Source: Stenotrophomonas sp. 169
GTDB taxonomy: Bacteria > Pseudomonadota > Gammaproteobacteria > Xanthomonadales > Xanthomonadaceae
DNA length: 64,000 nucleotides
Assembly: GCF_014621775.1 (NCBI RefSeq)
Contig: NZ_CP061204.1
Span: 640,501-704,500 of the forward strand
Direction: 5' to 3'
Shown piece by piece: positions 25,743 to 37,515 of this stretch. Each line of letters starts with the position of its first letter. Position 1 is the stretch's first letter. The notes under the pieces were generated by a model. The model did no database searches and had not been told where the DNA came from. It was given only the letters and a program-made list of their open reading frames with translations. The position numbers were made by a program, and so were the translations under genes.

Positions 25743-26575
25743 ACCAGGCCATTGTTGCCGTCGTCGTCACTTACCAGAGCAGCAGCACCATCGATGCCTG
25801 CGTGCAGCGCCTGCGCGACGCGCACGGCATCGCCGAGATCCGTGTGATCGACAACGCGTCGCAGGACGATACCGTCGAGATCCTGCAGCGCCACGCCAGC
25901 GTCGACGCCCGTGTGCGCTTCATCGCCAACCCGGACAACCCCGGCTTTGCCGCAGCCAACAACCAAGGGGTGGCCGATTCGTGTAGCCCGTGGCTGGCCT
26001 TCATCAACCCGGACGTGCTGGTCGAGCCGGATACGCTGGCCCGGCTGTGTGAGCGCGGCAGCGCGCTGGGTGACTGCCTGCTTGGCGTGGAGCAGGTGGA
26101 CGAGCAGGGTCAACCGGATGAAGCCGTGCGTCGTCGCGACCCTGATTTCCTGATGATGCTGCGGTCCCCCGGGCGTGGCTCGAAGCTGGCCATCGCGCGC
26201 GACGCGTCGCTGGCGATGCAAGCGGTGCCGGCCCTGTCCGGTGCTGTGATGCTGATGCCACGCGCCTTGTTCGACCGGATCGGTGGCTGGGATGCCGGCT
26301 ACCGCCTGCATGCCGAAGACCTGGACCTGTGCCGTCGCGTGCGCGATGCGGGCGGGGTCGTGGCCATCGCCAACGACCTGCAGGTCGTGCATGTGCGGGG
26401 CGTCTCCAGCCGCTCGCGTCCGTTCTTCGTGGAGTGGCACAAACATCGCGGGTTGTGGCGCTACTTCAAGCGCTTTGAAGCGCACCAGCGCAGCGTGCCG
26501 GTGCGGGTGGCCGTGTGGGGGGCGATATGGGCGCACGCGGTGCTGCAGGTGCCGAGGTTGCTGCGAGCGGCGTAG
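25739..26575 (+). CDS. Family 2 glycosyltransferase (rhamnosyltransferase-like)
   Basis: GT-A fold glycosyltransferase of family 2, 278 aa. TTG 25739 overlaps the preceding stop (TTGA). Clear motifs are VVVTYQSSSTIDACV at the N-terminus, VIDNASQDDTVE, NPGFAAANNQGV, FINPDVLVEP (metal site) and GWDAGYRLHAEDLDLCRRVR (acceptor/catalytic region). This set is typical of WbbL/RfbF-like rhamnosyltransferases working on O-antigen or other surface glycans. The natural substrate cannot be told from sequence. Confidence 0.88.
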   Translation: MNQAIVAVVVTYQSSSTIDACVQRLRDAHGIAEIRVIDNASQDDTVEILQRHASVDARVRFIANPDNPGFAAANNQGVADSCSPWLAFINPDVLVEPDTLARLCERGSALGDCLLGVEQVDEQGQPDEAVRRRDPDFLMMLRSPGRGSKLAIARDASLAMQAVPALSGAVMLMPRALFDRIGGWDAGYRLHAEDLDLCRRVRDAGGVVAIANDLQVVHVRGVSSRSRPFFVEWHKHRGLWRYFKRFEAHQRSVPVRVAVWGAIWAHAVLQVPRLLRAA

Positions 26576-26624
26576 CCCCTCGTGGCTGGCTTTCACACTT
26601 GAGCTGCGCTTGGGCCGGGCGGTA

Positions 26625-26706
26625 GGGCTGGGCGGGGGACGGCAAGAGCCGCTCCTGCGGGCCTCGTTTCGTGCCATCCATGGCACTCAACGCCCCCGCC
26701 CAGCCC
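26625..26706 (+). repeat. Left copy of a large imperfect inverted repeat
   Basis: The core 26656-26700 (TGCGGGCCTCGTTTCG..., containing the palindrome GCCATCCATGGC) is the reverse complement of 26890-26934 apart from two mismatches. Outer parts such as CTGGGCGGGGGACGGCAA also match the other copy. Confidence 0.85.
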
Positions 26707-26768
26707 CACCGGCCGGCCCTCTGACAGGTTCCGTGGCCGCCAGCCGCGTATGAAAAAAGAGAAAAGCG

Positions 26769-26790
26769 GTAGCGCCGACCCATGGTCGGC
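26769..26790 (+). repeat. SMAG-like GTAG palindrome
   Basis: GTAG head followed by a stem GCCGACC-CAT-GGTCGGC. This matches the plan of SMAG (Stenotrophomonas maltophilia GTAG) REP-type elements. A weaker, headless partner (GCCGA...TCGGC) lies at 26823-26839. Confidence 0.8.
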
Positions 26791-26883
26791 GGAAAGCATC
26801 ATCCCCCCTCGCGCCAACATCCGCCGATCACAGGTCGGCAAAGGTTCCATGGCCCCCATGGACCTGTCGAAGGTGGGGCGGGG

Positions 26884-26968
26884 TGGGTTGGCGGGGGCGT
26901 TGAGCGCCATGGATGGCGCGAAACGAGGCCCGCATGGACGCAGTTTTTGCCGTCCCCCGCCAACCCAT
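26884..26968 (-). repeat. Right copy of the large imperfect inverted repeat
   Basis: Reverse complement of 26625-26706: core 26890-26934, with the outer match TTGCCGTCCCCCGCCAACCC at 26947-26966. The two copies are separated by about 180 bases. Confidence 0.85.
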
Positions 26969-27094
26969 CCCGCCCCACCAACGCATCAGCCCTGCAGCGC
27001 TTGCCCTTGCCGTTGCCGTTGCGCTTGACGTTGCCTCCGCAGGCGCCGGGCCGCGGGCCCGGCAACAAGCCCGCACGCGGCGCATAATGGCGGC

Positions 27095-28273
27095 ATGATC
27101 ATCCACTCCCTGCTCGACACCGACCTGTACAAATTCACCATGATGCAGGCGGTGCTGCACCAGCATCCCGGCGCCATCGTGCAGTACCGGTTCAAGTGCC
27201 GTACGCCGGGCATCGACCTGGCGCAGTTCCTCGATCAGATCAGCGAGGAGATCGACCACCTCTGCACGTTGCGCTTCACCAGCGCCGAGCTGGACTACAT
27301 GCGCGGCCTGCGCTTCGTGAAGCCTGATTTCGCCGATTTCCTTGGCCTGTTCCACCTGGATCGCAAGTACATCACCCTGCGTGCCTCGGACAGCGTGCCG
27401 GGCGAGATCGAGCTGGACATCACCGGCCCCTGGCTGCACACCATCATGTTCGAGGTGCCGCTGCTGGCGATCATCAACGAGGTGTGGTTCCGCAACACCA
27501 CGACCGCGGATTTCGTCGAAGGCGAGCGCCGCCTGCAGGCCAAGGCCGCGTTGCTGCGCGATACGCCGGGGTTCGAACAGTGCCGCATCGCCGATTACGG
27601 CAGCCGCCGCCGCTACTCACGTGACTGGCATGCACGGTTGTTGCCGTTGCTGCGCGATGCGCTGGGCCCGCAGCTCGTTGGCACCAGCAATGTGCACTTC
27701 GCCCGCGTGTATGGCATGACACCGCACGGCACGATGGCGCATGAGTACCTGCAGGCGTTCCAGGCCATCGGTCCGCGCCTGCGCGATTCGCAGGTGGCTG
27801 CGCTGGAATCGTGGGCACGCGAGTATCGCGGCGACCTGGGCATCGCGCTGTCCGACGTGGTCGGACTGGATGCCTTCCTGCGCGATTTCGACATGTATTT
27901 CTGCAAGCTGTTCGACGGGGTGCGCCACGATTCCGGCGACCCGTTCGACTGGGGCGACCGCATGCTGGCCCATTTCCAGCACCGTCGCGTGGATCCACGC
28001 AGCAAGGTCCTGGTGTTCAGCGATGGCCTGGATATCGAGAAGGTCATGCGTCTGTTCGACTACTTCCGTGGTCGTTGCCAGGTCGCCTTCGGTGTGGGAA
28101 CGCACCTGACCAACGATCTCGGTCCCACACCACTGAACATCGTCATCAAGATGGTCCGCTGCAACGGGCAGCCGGTGGCGAAGTTGAGTGATTCGCCGGG
28201 CAAGAGCATGTGCGATGACCCGGGCTACCTGGCCTACCTGCGCCAGGTATTCGAACTGCCGCCGGGCGTCTGA
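27095..28273 (+). CDS. pncB: Nicotinate phosphoribosyltransferase
   Basis: Makes nicotinate mononucleotide from nicotinate and PRPP with ATP in NAD salvage; cytosolic, 392 aa, normal length. Diagnostic motifs are [15 protein letters not shown] at the N-terminus, [17 protein letters not shown] (the region of the phosphorylated His in the family), [17 protein letters not shown] and [15 protein letters not shown] 27095 has no clear Shine-Dalgarno, while CATAAT sits just 6 bases before it, so the mRNA may be leaderless. Convergent with the permease gene. Confidence 0.96.
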   Translation: MIIHSLLDTDLYKFTMMQAVLHQHPGAIVQYRFKCRTPGIDLAQFLDQISEEIDHLCTLRFTSAELDYMRGLRFVKPDFADFLGLFHLDRKYITLRASDSVPGEIELDITGPWLHTIMFEVPLLAIINEVWFRNTTTADFVEGERRLQAKAALLRDTPGFEQCRIADYGSRRRYSRDWHARLLPLLRDALGPQLVGTSNVHFARVYGMTPHGTMAHEYLQAFQAIGPRLRDSQVAALESWAREYRGDLGIALSDVVGLDAFLRDFDMYFCKLFDGVRHDSGDPFDWGDRMLAHFQHRRVDPRSKVLVFSDGLDIEKVMRLFDYFRGRCQVAFGVGTHLTNDLGPTPLNIVIKMVRCNGQPVAKLSDSPGKSMCDDPGYLAYLRQVFELPPGV

Positions 28274-28304
28274 CCCGCGCCCCGGATCCCAGGGCTCCGG
28301 AAGC

Positions 28305-28321
28305 GCCGAGCCACGCTCGGC
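28305..28321 (+). repeat. SMAG-like palindrome after pncB
   Basis: GCCGAGC-CAC-GCTCGGC, preceded by AAGC instead of GTAGC. It forms an opposed pair with the element at 28375-28396 between two convergent genes and could serve as a transcript 3' end. Confidence 0.7.
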
Positions 28322-28374
28322 GAGCGAAGCGGCACTTGTCAGCAGCGCGCAGAACCAGAGCGGCCGCTGCGCTC

Positions 28375-28396
28375 GCCGAGCACGGCTCGGCGCTAC
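28375..28396 (-). repeat. SMAG element, minus orientation
   Basis: GCCGAGC-ACG-GCTCGGC followed by GCTAC, i.e. a GTAG-headed palindrome read on the minus strand. It lies 22 bases beyond the permease stop codon. Confidence 0.8.
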
Positions 28397-28418
28397 CTGC
28401 TCCTGGCCGGGACGTGTT

Positions 28419-29735
<1,317 letters not shown>

Positions 29736-29779
29736 GGTGGATCTCGCAGGATCGGGACGGAAACGACACGTCGACAGTA

Positions 29780-29815
29780 CAAAAAAGAGGACGGCCGCAC
29801 TGGGCGGCCGTCCTC
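29780..29815 (-). terminator. Rho-independent terminator of ettA
   Basis: Perfect 12-bp stem GAGGACGGCCGC (29787-29798) / GCGGCCGTCCTC (29804-29815); on the minus strand six T residues follow (A-run 29781-29786). It lies 9 bases past the ettA stop. Confidence 0.95.
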
Positions 29816-29823
29816 GGGGCTTC

Positions 29824-31488
<1,665 letters not shown>

Positions 31489-31740
31489 GGAGTCTCCCAA
31501 AGGGTCGATCCACCGGGCCGAGAGGCAGGGCCGGCGGAAAACGGAATATTTGACTGGTCATTATCGCTGATCGCCGGTTTCACTGCCATGGCGGCCGTGC
31601 GGGGACCCAAGGTGGGACAGGTGCGGGTCACAGACGGGTTGCGGCACGTTTTCCCCACAGGTGCGCGGGGCGCGGGCGGATGGTCCGGGATGGGCGGGCG
31701 GACCACGATGGTCACGCACCACTCAATCGGAGACGCGTTG

Positions 31741-32460
31741 ATGAACCGCTCATTGTTGCCTGCCCTGCTGTGCCTTCTGCTTGCTCCTGCCGTGCCCTCA
31801 TCGGCCATGGCCGCCGATGTTGCGCCCTTGCTGCCGTCGCCGCTGTCGGTCAGCGATCTCACCGTACCCGCCGGAACGCAGCGTGTATTCAACGTCGCGG
31901 TGGCGTCCACCGATAAAGGGATCGGCTTTGGAATATCGTCCGCTGATGCGGGTATGAAGCTGTCCGGGAGCATCGAATTTGCATGGGTCGACGGCCTAGT
32001 GCTGCGCAGGTTCGAACTTGACGGTCTGGACACCGTTGGCGGCTACGTCGACCTGTCGGGCTCGGCCGGTGCGCGCGTGCTGCAGCTTCGGCTGCTGGGA
32101 GGAGCGCAGGACATGCGGATCAACCTGACCCTGCCCGGACCGGCAGCGGACCTGAAGCAGGGGCAGGCGACGGGTGTGTTTTCTCAGCTCGCCGGTGGCA
32201 CGACGTACGAGGCGGCGCGCCGCGTGCGACTGGCCAAGCCATCGAATATGCAGGTGTTCACTTGGGGAGGCGATGCGGAAGTGGCGCTCAAAGTGTATGG
32301 GCCTGTAGGCACCGGGTTCCCGCCGTTGATCTGCGATGACCAGGGTGATGCGTGGCGGCAATGCAATCTGGACGGGCTTGCGCCCGGCCTGTACTCGATC
32401 ACCGTCGCCGGGGAAGGCAATCCGGTGCAGTTGATGGGGCGCTGGAAAGCGTTGCCATAG
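31741..32460 (+). CDS. Exported protein of unknown function
   Basis: A 239-aa protein I do not recognise. ATG 31741 follows GGAGA by 7 bases. A larger open frame extending upstream to 29680 is antisense to ettA and not real. The N-terminal signal peptide (MNRSLLPALLCLLLAPAVPS, cleavage near AMAADV) predicts a periplasmic or secreted protein. The mature part looks all-beta, with two similar stretches: SVSDLTVPAGTQRVFNVAVA near the start and a C-terminal half with two Cys (ICDDQGDAWRQCNLDGLAPG) and GLYSITVAGEGNPVQLMG. This resembles PPC-like beta sandwiches but is not a firm match. It stands alone between divergent ettA and the RcnB-like gene. Confidence 0.8.
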   Translation: MNRSLLPALLCLLLAPAVPSSAMAADVAPLLPSPLSVSDLTVPAGTQRVFNVAVASTDKGIGFGISSADAGMKLSGSIEFAWVDGLVLRRFELDGLDTVGGYVDLSGSAGARVLQLRLLGGAQDMRINLTLPGPAADLKQGQATGVFSQLAGGTTYEAARRVRLAKPSNMQVFTWGGDAEVALKVYGPVGTGFPPLICDDQGDAWRQCNLDGLAPGLYSITVAGEGNPVQLMGRWKALP

Positions 32461-32507
32461 TGACGTCTCTGGCCCATAGCTGAACAGGCATTGGTCGCGA
32501 TAAAGGG

Positions 32508-32533
32508 GAACCGTTTCCAGCGGGAAACGGTTC
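32508..32533. other. Perfect 11-bp inverted repeat
   Basis: GAACCGTTTCC / GGAAACGGTTC with loop AGCG, located 48 bases after the orphan gene and 52 bases before the RcnB-like start. No T-run follows on either strand. It may be a weak terminator or an operator. Confidence 0.6.
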
Positions 32534-32584
32534 ATATGCGATGCGCATTATGGGAAACATCACCCAACAGCTAGGAGTCCACGC

Positions 32585-33118
32585 ATGCGCATCAATCGAC
32601 TTGTGGCCGGTGCCGTGGCCTCCCTGCTGGCCTTGGGGGCTGTCGCGCCCGCGTTCGCCGACAATGACCGCCACCGCAGCCATGATCGCGATCGCCGTGA
32701 ATGGCGGGACGATCGTCGCGATGACCGCCGTGACCACCACAACGACCGCCGTGAAACGCGCCGGGACTGGCGCGATGATCGTCGCCATGATCGCCGTGAG
32801 TGGCGGGATGATCGACGTCACGCGGGTTACTACCGTCCGGCGCCCCCGCCGCGCGTGGTGTATCGCCCGGCATACCGCCCCGCTTACGGCCCTGCGTACC
32901 GCCCCGCTTATGGGCACGGTCCGGGTTACGGTTGGCAGGTCGGCCACCGGTATCGGGATTACTACCGTGGCCCGATCTACGTGGTGAATGACTACAACAG
33001 CTACCACGTACGTCGCCCGCCCCGTGGACACCACTGGGTGCGCGATGACCGCGGCAACCTGCTGCTGGTCGCCATCGCAACGGGGATCCTGGCGGACTTC
33101 GTGATCAACAACCGCTGA
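32585..33118 (+). CDS. RcnB-family periplasmic protein with Arg/Asp/His-rich region
   Basis: 177 aa with a signal peptide (MRINRLVAGAVASLLALGAV, cleavage near AFADN); ATG follows AGGAG by 7 bases. The mature N-terminus is a run of RDDRR, RREW and DHHNDRR-like units (about residues 27-78), then a YRPAY/YGPAY proline-tyrosine repeat (about 85-110). The C-terminus has the RcnB-type domain (YYRGPIYVVNDYNSYHVRRP; DRGNLLLVAIATGILADFVI). E. coli RcnB acts in periplasmic nickel/cobalt balance; many xanthomonad relatives are uncharacterised, and metal binding is only suggested by the His/Asp content. Confidence 0.82.
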   Translation: MRINRLVAGAVASLLALGAVAPAFADNDRHRSHDRDRREWRDDRRDDRRDHHNDRRETRRDWRDDRRHDRREWRDDRRHAGYYRPAPPPRVVYRPAYRPAYGPAYRPAYGHGPGYGWQVGHRYRDYYRGPIYVVNDYNSYHVRRPPRGHHWVRDDRGNLLLVAIATGILADFVINNR

Positions 33119-33151
33119 GCTGATGGCCTGACGGGCTGAGGGCTGCAGCCT

Positions 33152-33184
33152 GCAGAACGGCGCCTCTAGGGGGCGCCGTTCTGC
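33152..33184. terminator. Stem-loop after the RcnB-like gene
   Basis: Perfect 13-bp stem GCAGAACGGCGCC / GGCGCCGTTCTGC with loop TCTAGGG, 34 bases past the stop. It lacks a T-run, so termination is likely but not certain. Confidence 0.6.
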
Positions 33185-33317
33185 GTACAGCGCCATGCGA
33201 CGAGTGGGCGGGCACGAGCAGGCTCGCGCTGCGGCTCCAACGCCTCGCCACGCTTGAGACGCGCATTCCGCGATGTCCCTGGATCAGGAACGGCGTCGTG
33301 CGCATCCGTGGTCCGTT

Positions 33318-33345
33318 TTGAGACCCGCAGCGCACGGACTACAAT
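33318..33345 (+). promoter_or_regulatory. Predicted glyA promoter
   Basis: TTGAGA (33318-33323), a 16-base spacer and TACAAT (33340-33345), 44 bases before the glyA start. A good vegetative match, by inspection only. Confidence 0.6.
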
Positions 33346-33388
33346 TGCGGTCTTGCCGTTCCTTTCCTGCCTGCCCCCGGAGAAACCG

Positions 33389-34642
<1,254 letters not shown>

Positions 34643-34783
34643 GCCCGTGCATCGGTGACAGCATGCCCTGCCGCGCCAATCCCGGCGTTGCAGGGCTCGC
34701 GGTTTGCCGCGCATGGCCATCTCCAGTACCGTGGCGACGCTGCCATGACCACGGCATGACGTTTCCACTACGCAAGGCGCTCC

Positions 34784-35305
34784 ATGCATTGTCCGTTCTG
34801 CCAACATGCCGATACCCGGGTGATTGATTCGCGCGTCTCTGAAGACGGTGCGACGATCCGCCGCCGGCGTGAGTGCGAGGCCTGCAACGAGCGCTTCAGC
34901 ACCCTGGAAACCATCGAGCTCAAGCTGCCGACCATCATCAAGGGTGACGGCAGCCGCGAGGCATTCGAGGCGCGCAAGGTCCGCGCCGGCTTTGACCGCG
35001 CGCTGCAGAAGCGACCGGTGCCGGAAGAAAAGATCGAATCAGCGGTACGTGCGGTGGTGCACCAGCTGCGGATCTGCGGCGAGCGTGAAGTGCCCTCCAT
35101 CCGCGTCGGCGAGTTCGTGATGAACGAGCTGCGCAAGCTGGACCATGTCGGCTATGTCCGTTTCGCGTCGGTGTATCGCAGCTTCGGCGATGTGGCTGAT
35201 TTCCGCGAGGAAATCGAAAAGCTGGAGCGTGAACTGCCCGCCAGCACCGAGCAGTTGCAGTTGCTGGGCGATGTGATCGCCCTGACCAAGAAAAAGAAGA
35301 GCTGA
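34784..35305 (+). CDS. nrdR: Transcriptional repressor NrdR
   Basis: ATP/dATP-sensing repressor of ribonucleotide reductase genes, 173 aa. N-terminal zinc ribbon with CPFC (Cys3, Cys6) and CEAC (Cys31, Cys34), rich in Arg ([11 protein letters not shown]), then an ATP-cone (about 49-140: [19 protein letters not shown] and [15 protein letters not shown]). It stands between glyA and ribD, a common order in gammaproteobacteria. The target NrdR boxes are not in this window as far as I can see. Confidence 0.97.
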   Translation: MHCPFCQHADTRVIDSRVSEDGATIRRRRECEACNERFSTLETIELKLPTIIKGDGSREAFEARKVRAGFDRALQKRPVPEEKIESAVRAVVHQLRICGEREVPSIRVGEFVMNELRKLDHVGYVRFASVYRSFGDVADFREEIEKLERELPASTEQLQLLGDVIALTKKKKS

Positions 35306-35321
35306 GCGGGACCGGCGCTGC

Positions 35322-36410
35322 ATGTCCGGTTTTTCCGCCCTCGATCATCTGCACATGGCGACCGCCTTGCGGTTGGCGGAGCGCGCGGCCTATACCGCAC
35401 GACCCAACCCGATGGTGGGCTGCGTGATCGCCCATGGCGAGCGGGTGGTCGGGCAGGGCTGGCACCAGCGCGCTGGCGGACCGCATGCCGAGGTATTCGC
35501 CCTGCGCGAAGCGGGCGAACAGGCACGCGGCGCCACGGCCTACGTCACCTTGGAACCCTGCGCCCACTATGGCCGCACGCCACCTTGTGCGCTCGCGCTG
35601 ATCGAGTCCGGCGTTACGCGTGTCGTGGCGGCCATGCGTGACCCCTTCCCGCAGGTCGATGGCGGTGGATTCGACCTGCTGCGTGCGGCGGGCATCGAGG
35701 TCAGCGAGGGGCTGATGGCCGCGCAGTCACGTGAATTGAACCGTGGCTTCCTGTCGCGTGTGGAACGCGGCCGGCCGTGGGTGCGGGTCAAACTTGCGGC
35801 CAGCCTGGATGGTCGCACGGCGATGGCGGACGGCACGTCCAAATGGATAACCGGCGCTGCCGCACGTGAAGACGTGCAGCATTGGCGTGCACGGGCTGGC
35901 GCGATCCTGACCGGCGCCTCCACTGTGCTCGCCGACGACCCGCAGCTGACGGTGCGTCTGGCCGACACCGAGGTGCTGCCGCCGTTGCGCGTGGTGTTGG
36001 ATGCGCAACTCCGCTCGCTGGAATGCGCGCGCGTGCGCGAAGGCCCGGCGCCGACGCTGTACCTGCATGACCCCGCCATCAGCGCACCCGATGCGGCCGA
36101 TGCGCAGTTTGCCAGCGTGCCGTGCGTCGGCGGCCGCCTGGACCTGGCGGCGGTGCTGGCGCTGCTCGGCGCGCGTGGCATCAACGAACTGCATACGGAA
36201 GCCGGCGCGACCCTGTCAGGTGCCTTGATGGCAGGCGGCTGGGTGGACGAATTGCTGCTGTACCAGGCGCCGACCCTGCTTGGCGAGCATGGCCTGCCGT
36301 TGTTTGCAGGCCTTGGCGTGCACGCCATGCAACAGCAGCACCGCCTGCAGCTGATCGATCAATGCCAGGTGGGCACCGATCTGCGGCTGCGGTTGCGCCC
36401 CGCGGGCTGA
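35322..36410 (+). CDS. ribD: Bifunctional riboflavin deaminase/reductase RibD
   Basis: Catalyses deamination and then side-chain reduction of the pyrimidine intermediate in riboflavin synthesis, 362 aa. The N-terminal cytidine-deaminase-like domain shows PHAEVFAL and the zinc site PCAHYGRTPPC (about residues 48-85). The C-terminal NADPH reductase domain starts near 145 (VRVKLAASLDGRTAM, SKWITG, AGAILTGASTVLADDPQLTV). It is separated from ribE by an inserted minus-strand gene and the riboswitch, and so is probably transcribed apart from the downstream rib genes. Confidence 0.96.
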   Translation: MSGFSALDHLHMATALRLAERAAYTARPNPMVGCVIAHGERVVGQGWHQRAGGPHAEVFALREAGEQARGATAYVTLEPCAHYGRTPPCALALIESGVTRVVAAMRDPFPQVDGGGFDLLRAAGIEVSEGLMAAQSRELNRGFLSRVERGRPWVRVKLAASLDGRTAMADGTSKWITGAAAREDVQHWRARAGAILTGASTVLADDPQLTVRLADTEVLPPLRVVLDAQLRSLECARVREGPAPTLYLHDPAISAPDAADAQFASVPCVGGRLDLAAVLALLGARGINELHTEAGATLSGALMAGGWVDELLLYQAPTLLGEHGLPLFAGLGVHAMQQQHRLQLIDQCQVGTDLRLRLRPAG

Positions 36411-36449
36411 GGCACCACAGCACACGCAACGCAGGTCCTGCGCGCGCGA

Positions 36450-36482
36450 CAGAAACAAGAACGGCTTCCCGAAGGAAGCCGT
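36450..36482 (-). terminator. Terminator of the Ax21-like gene
   Basis: Perfect 9-bp stem ACGGCTTCC / GGAAGCCGT with a CGAA loop (36461-36482). On the minus strand it is followed by TCTTGTTTCT, a broken T-rich tract. It may also stop ribD readthrough from the other side. Confidence 0.75.
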
Positions 36483-36507
36483 CAGAAACGCCTGTTGATC
36501 GCGCGGA

Positions 36508-37131
36508 TCAGAAGCTGGCGCGGATACCGGCCGAGTACTGGGTCACGTCTTCGATGACCTGCACTTCACCCACCACGCCCCACATCGGGGTGAGGTTGAT
36601 CTGGCCGCCGACGTTGCCGACCCAGGTGCCGTCCATGTCGCTGCCATCCATGTAGCCACCCTTCAGCCACGCTTCGGTGCGTGCCGACGGCTTGCCGCGC
36701 ACACCGAACATGCCGCGGGCTGCATTGGTGTGGTCCTTGTCGCTGACGGTGGCGAAGCCGGTCTGCTTCAGCGTCACCTTGGCGTTCTGGCGGACCCACG
36801 CGATGTCCGCGGTGAAGTCGACGCGGTCGCTCATGCCCATGTTGTAGCCGATGCCCAGTTCCGGCTGGTCCAGCTCCAGCTTGATGCTGCCGCCGGTGAA
36901 GCCATAGGACTTGGATACCTGTGACCAGGCACCGAACAGATAGACCTGCGGTGCAATGGCAAAGGAGCCGCGGAGGTAGCCACCGTCCACCTTGGGATCG
37001 TCCAGCAGGTCGTCGTTGACCTTGAACTGGGTCCAGCCGGCTTCGGCGTAGGTGTAGCTCAGGCCATCGGCGGCGAGGGCCGACAACGGCGACAGGGCGA
37101 GCAGGGAGGCGGCCAGCAGCATCTTGCGCAT
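36508..37131 (-). CDS. Ax21-family outer-membrane beta-barrel protein
   Basis: 207 aa, with signal peptide MRKMLLAASLLALSPLSALA cleaved before ADG. ATG 37131 is preceded by AAGGA at 9 bases; an open extension to 37215 has no start context. The mature start ADGLSYTYAEAGWTQF and alternating strands ending in IRASF fit small OmpA/opacity-like barrels known in xanthomonads as Ax21. Ax21 was once proposed as a secreted quorum/immune signal, but those reports were retracted; it is now best seen as an outer-membrane or vesicle protein. It interrupts the rib genes on the opposite strand. Confidence 0.85.
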   Translation of the reverse strand: MRKMLLAASLLALSPLSALAADGLSYTYAEAGWTQFKVNDDLLDDPKVDGGYLRGSFAIAPQVYLFGAWSQVSKSYGFTGGSIKLELDQPELGIGYNMGMSDRVDFTADIAWVRQNAKVTLKQTGFATVSDKDHTNAARGMFGVRGKPSARTEAWLKGGYMDGSDMDGTWVGNVGGQINLTPMWGVVGEVQVIEDVTQYSAGIRASF

Positions 37132-37259
37132 GCGTGTGAATCCTTGAGTCAGCGTTCCATTGCAGGCAGCCGGTACAGCTACCCGGGGCGACGTCGTTGT
37201 CGCGCTCGGCGGCATTTTAATGAATCTTTTACAAAAAGCGAGCCTTCAGGCAGGCCTGT

Positions 37260-37265
37260 TAGAAT
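37260..37265 (+). promoter_or_regulatory. Candidate -10 element upstream of the FMN riboswitch
   Basis: TAGAAT lies 29 bases before the riboswitch P1 stem. No good -35 is seen at 16-18 bases; TTTACA (37228-37233) is too distant. The region 37132-37293 must also hold the divergent Ax21-like promoter. Confidence 0.4.
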
Positions 37266-37293
37266 GCGTGCGCCGGTTCGCCGGTATACAAAC

Positions 37294-37437
37294 GTCTTCA
37301 GGGCGGGGTGCGATTCCCCACCGGCGGTAGGTGCCTTCGGGCATGAGCCCGCGAGCGCTCCGGTCCACCTTGGGCGGGAGGTCAGCAGATCCGGTTCGAT
37401 GCCGGAGCCGACGGTGATAGTCCGGATGAAAGAAGAC
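37294..37437 (+). ncRNA. FMN riboswitch (RFN element)
   Basis: Textbook RFN aptamer: P1 formed by GTCTTC (37294-37299) and GAAGAC (37432-37437), with conserved GGGCGGGGTGCGATTCCCCA, ACCGGCGGTA, AGCCCGCGAGC, AGCCGACGGTGATAGTCCGG and ATGAAAGAAGAC. FMN binding is known to turn off downstream riboflavin genes. The downstream platform includes a CACGGGGC / GCTCCGTG hairpin (37443-37463) and ends at the ribE Shine-Dalgarno, so control may act on translation or termination. Confidence 0.97.
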
Positions 37438-37515
37438 GGTGCCACGGGGCGTGATGCTCCGTGCGTACCTGTTTGCCTTGCGGCGTTTTTCGCTCACTAC
37501 CCGCGGAGAACGTTC

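Larger units (their letters stand above)
26576..27094. other. Repeat-rich intergenic region before pncB
   Basis: No gene is supported in these 519 bases; ORFs crossing it are low-complexity translations. It contains two inverted copies of a ~80-base sequence flanking two short GTAG-type palindromes (separate entries). Confidence 0.75.

Noticed and set aside
37144..37515. In-frame upstream extension of ribE
   Set aside because: It runs through the FMN riboswitch; the correct start is TTG 37516 with GGAGAA just upstream.
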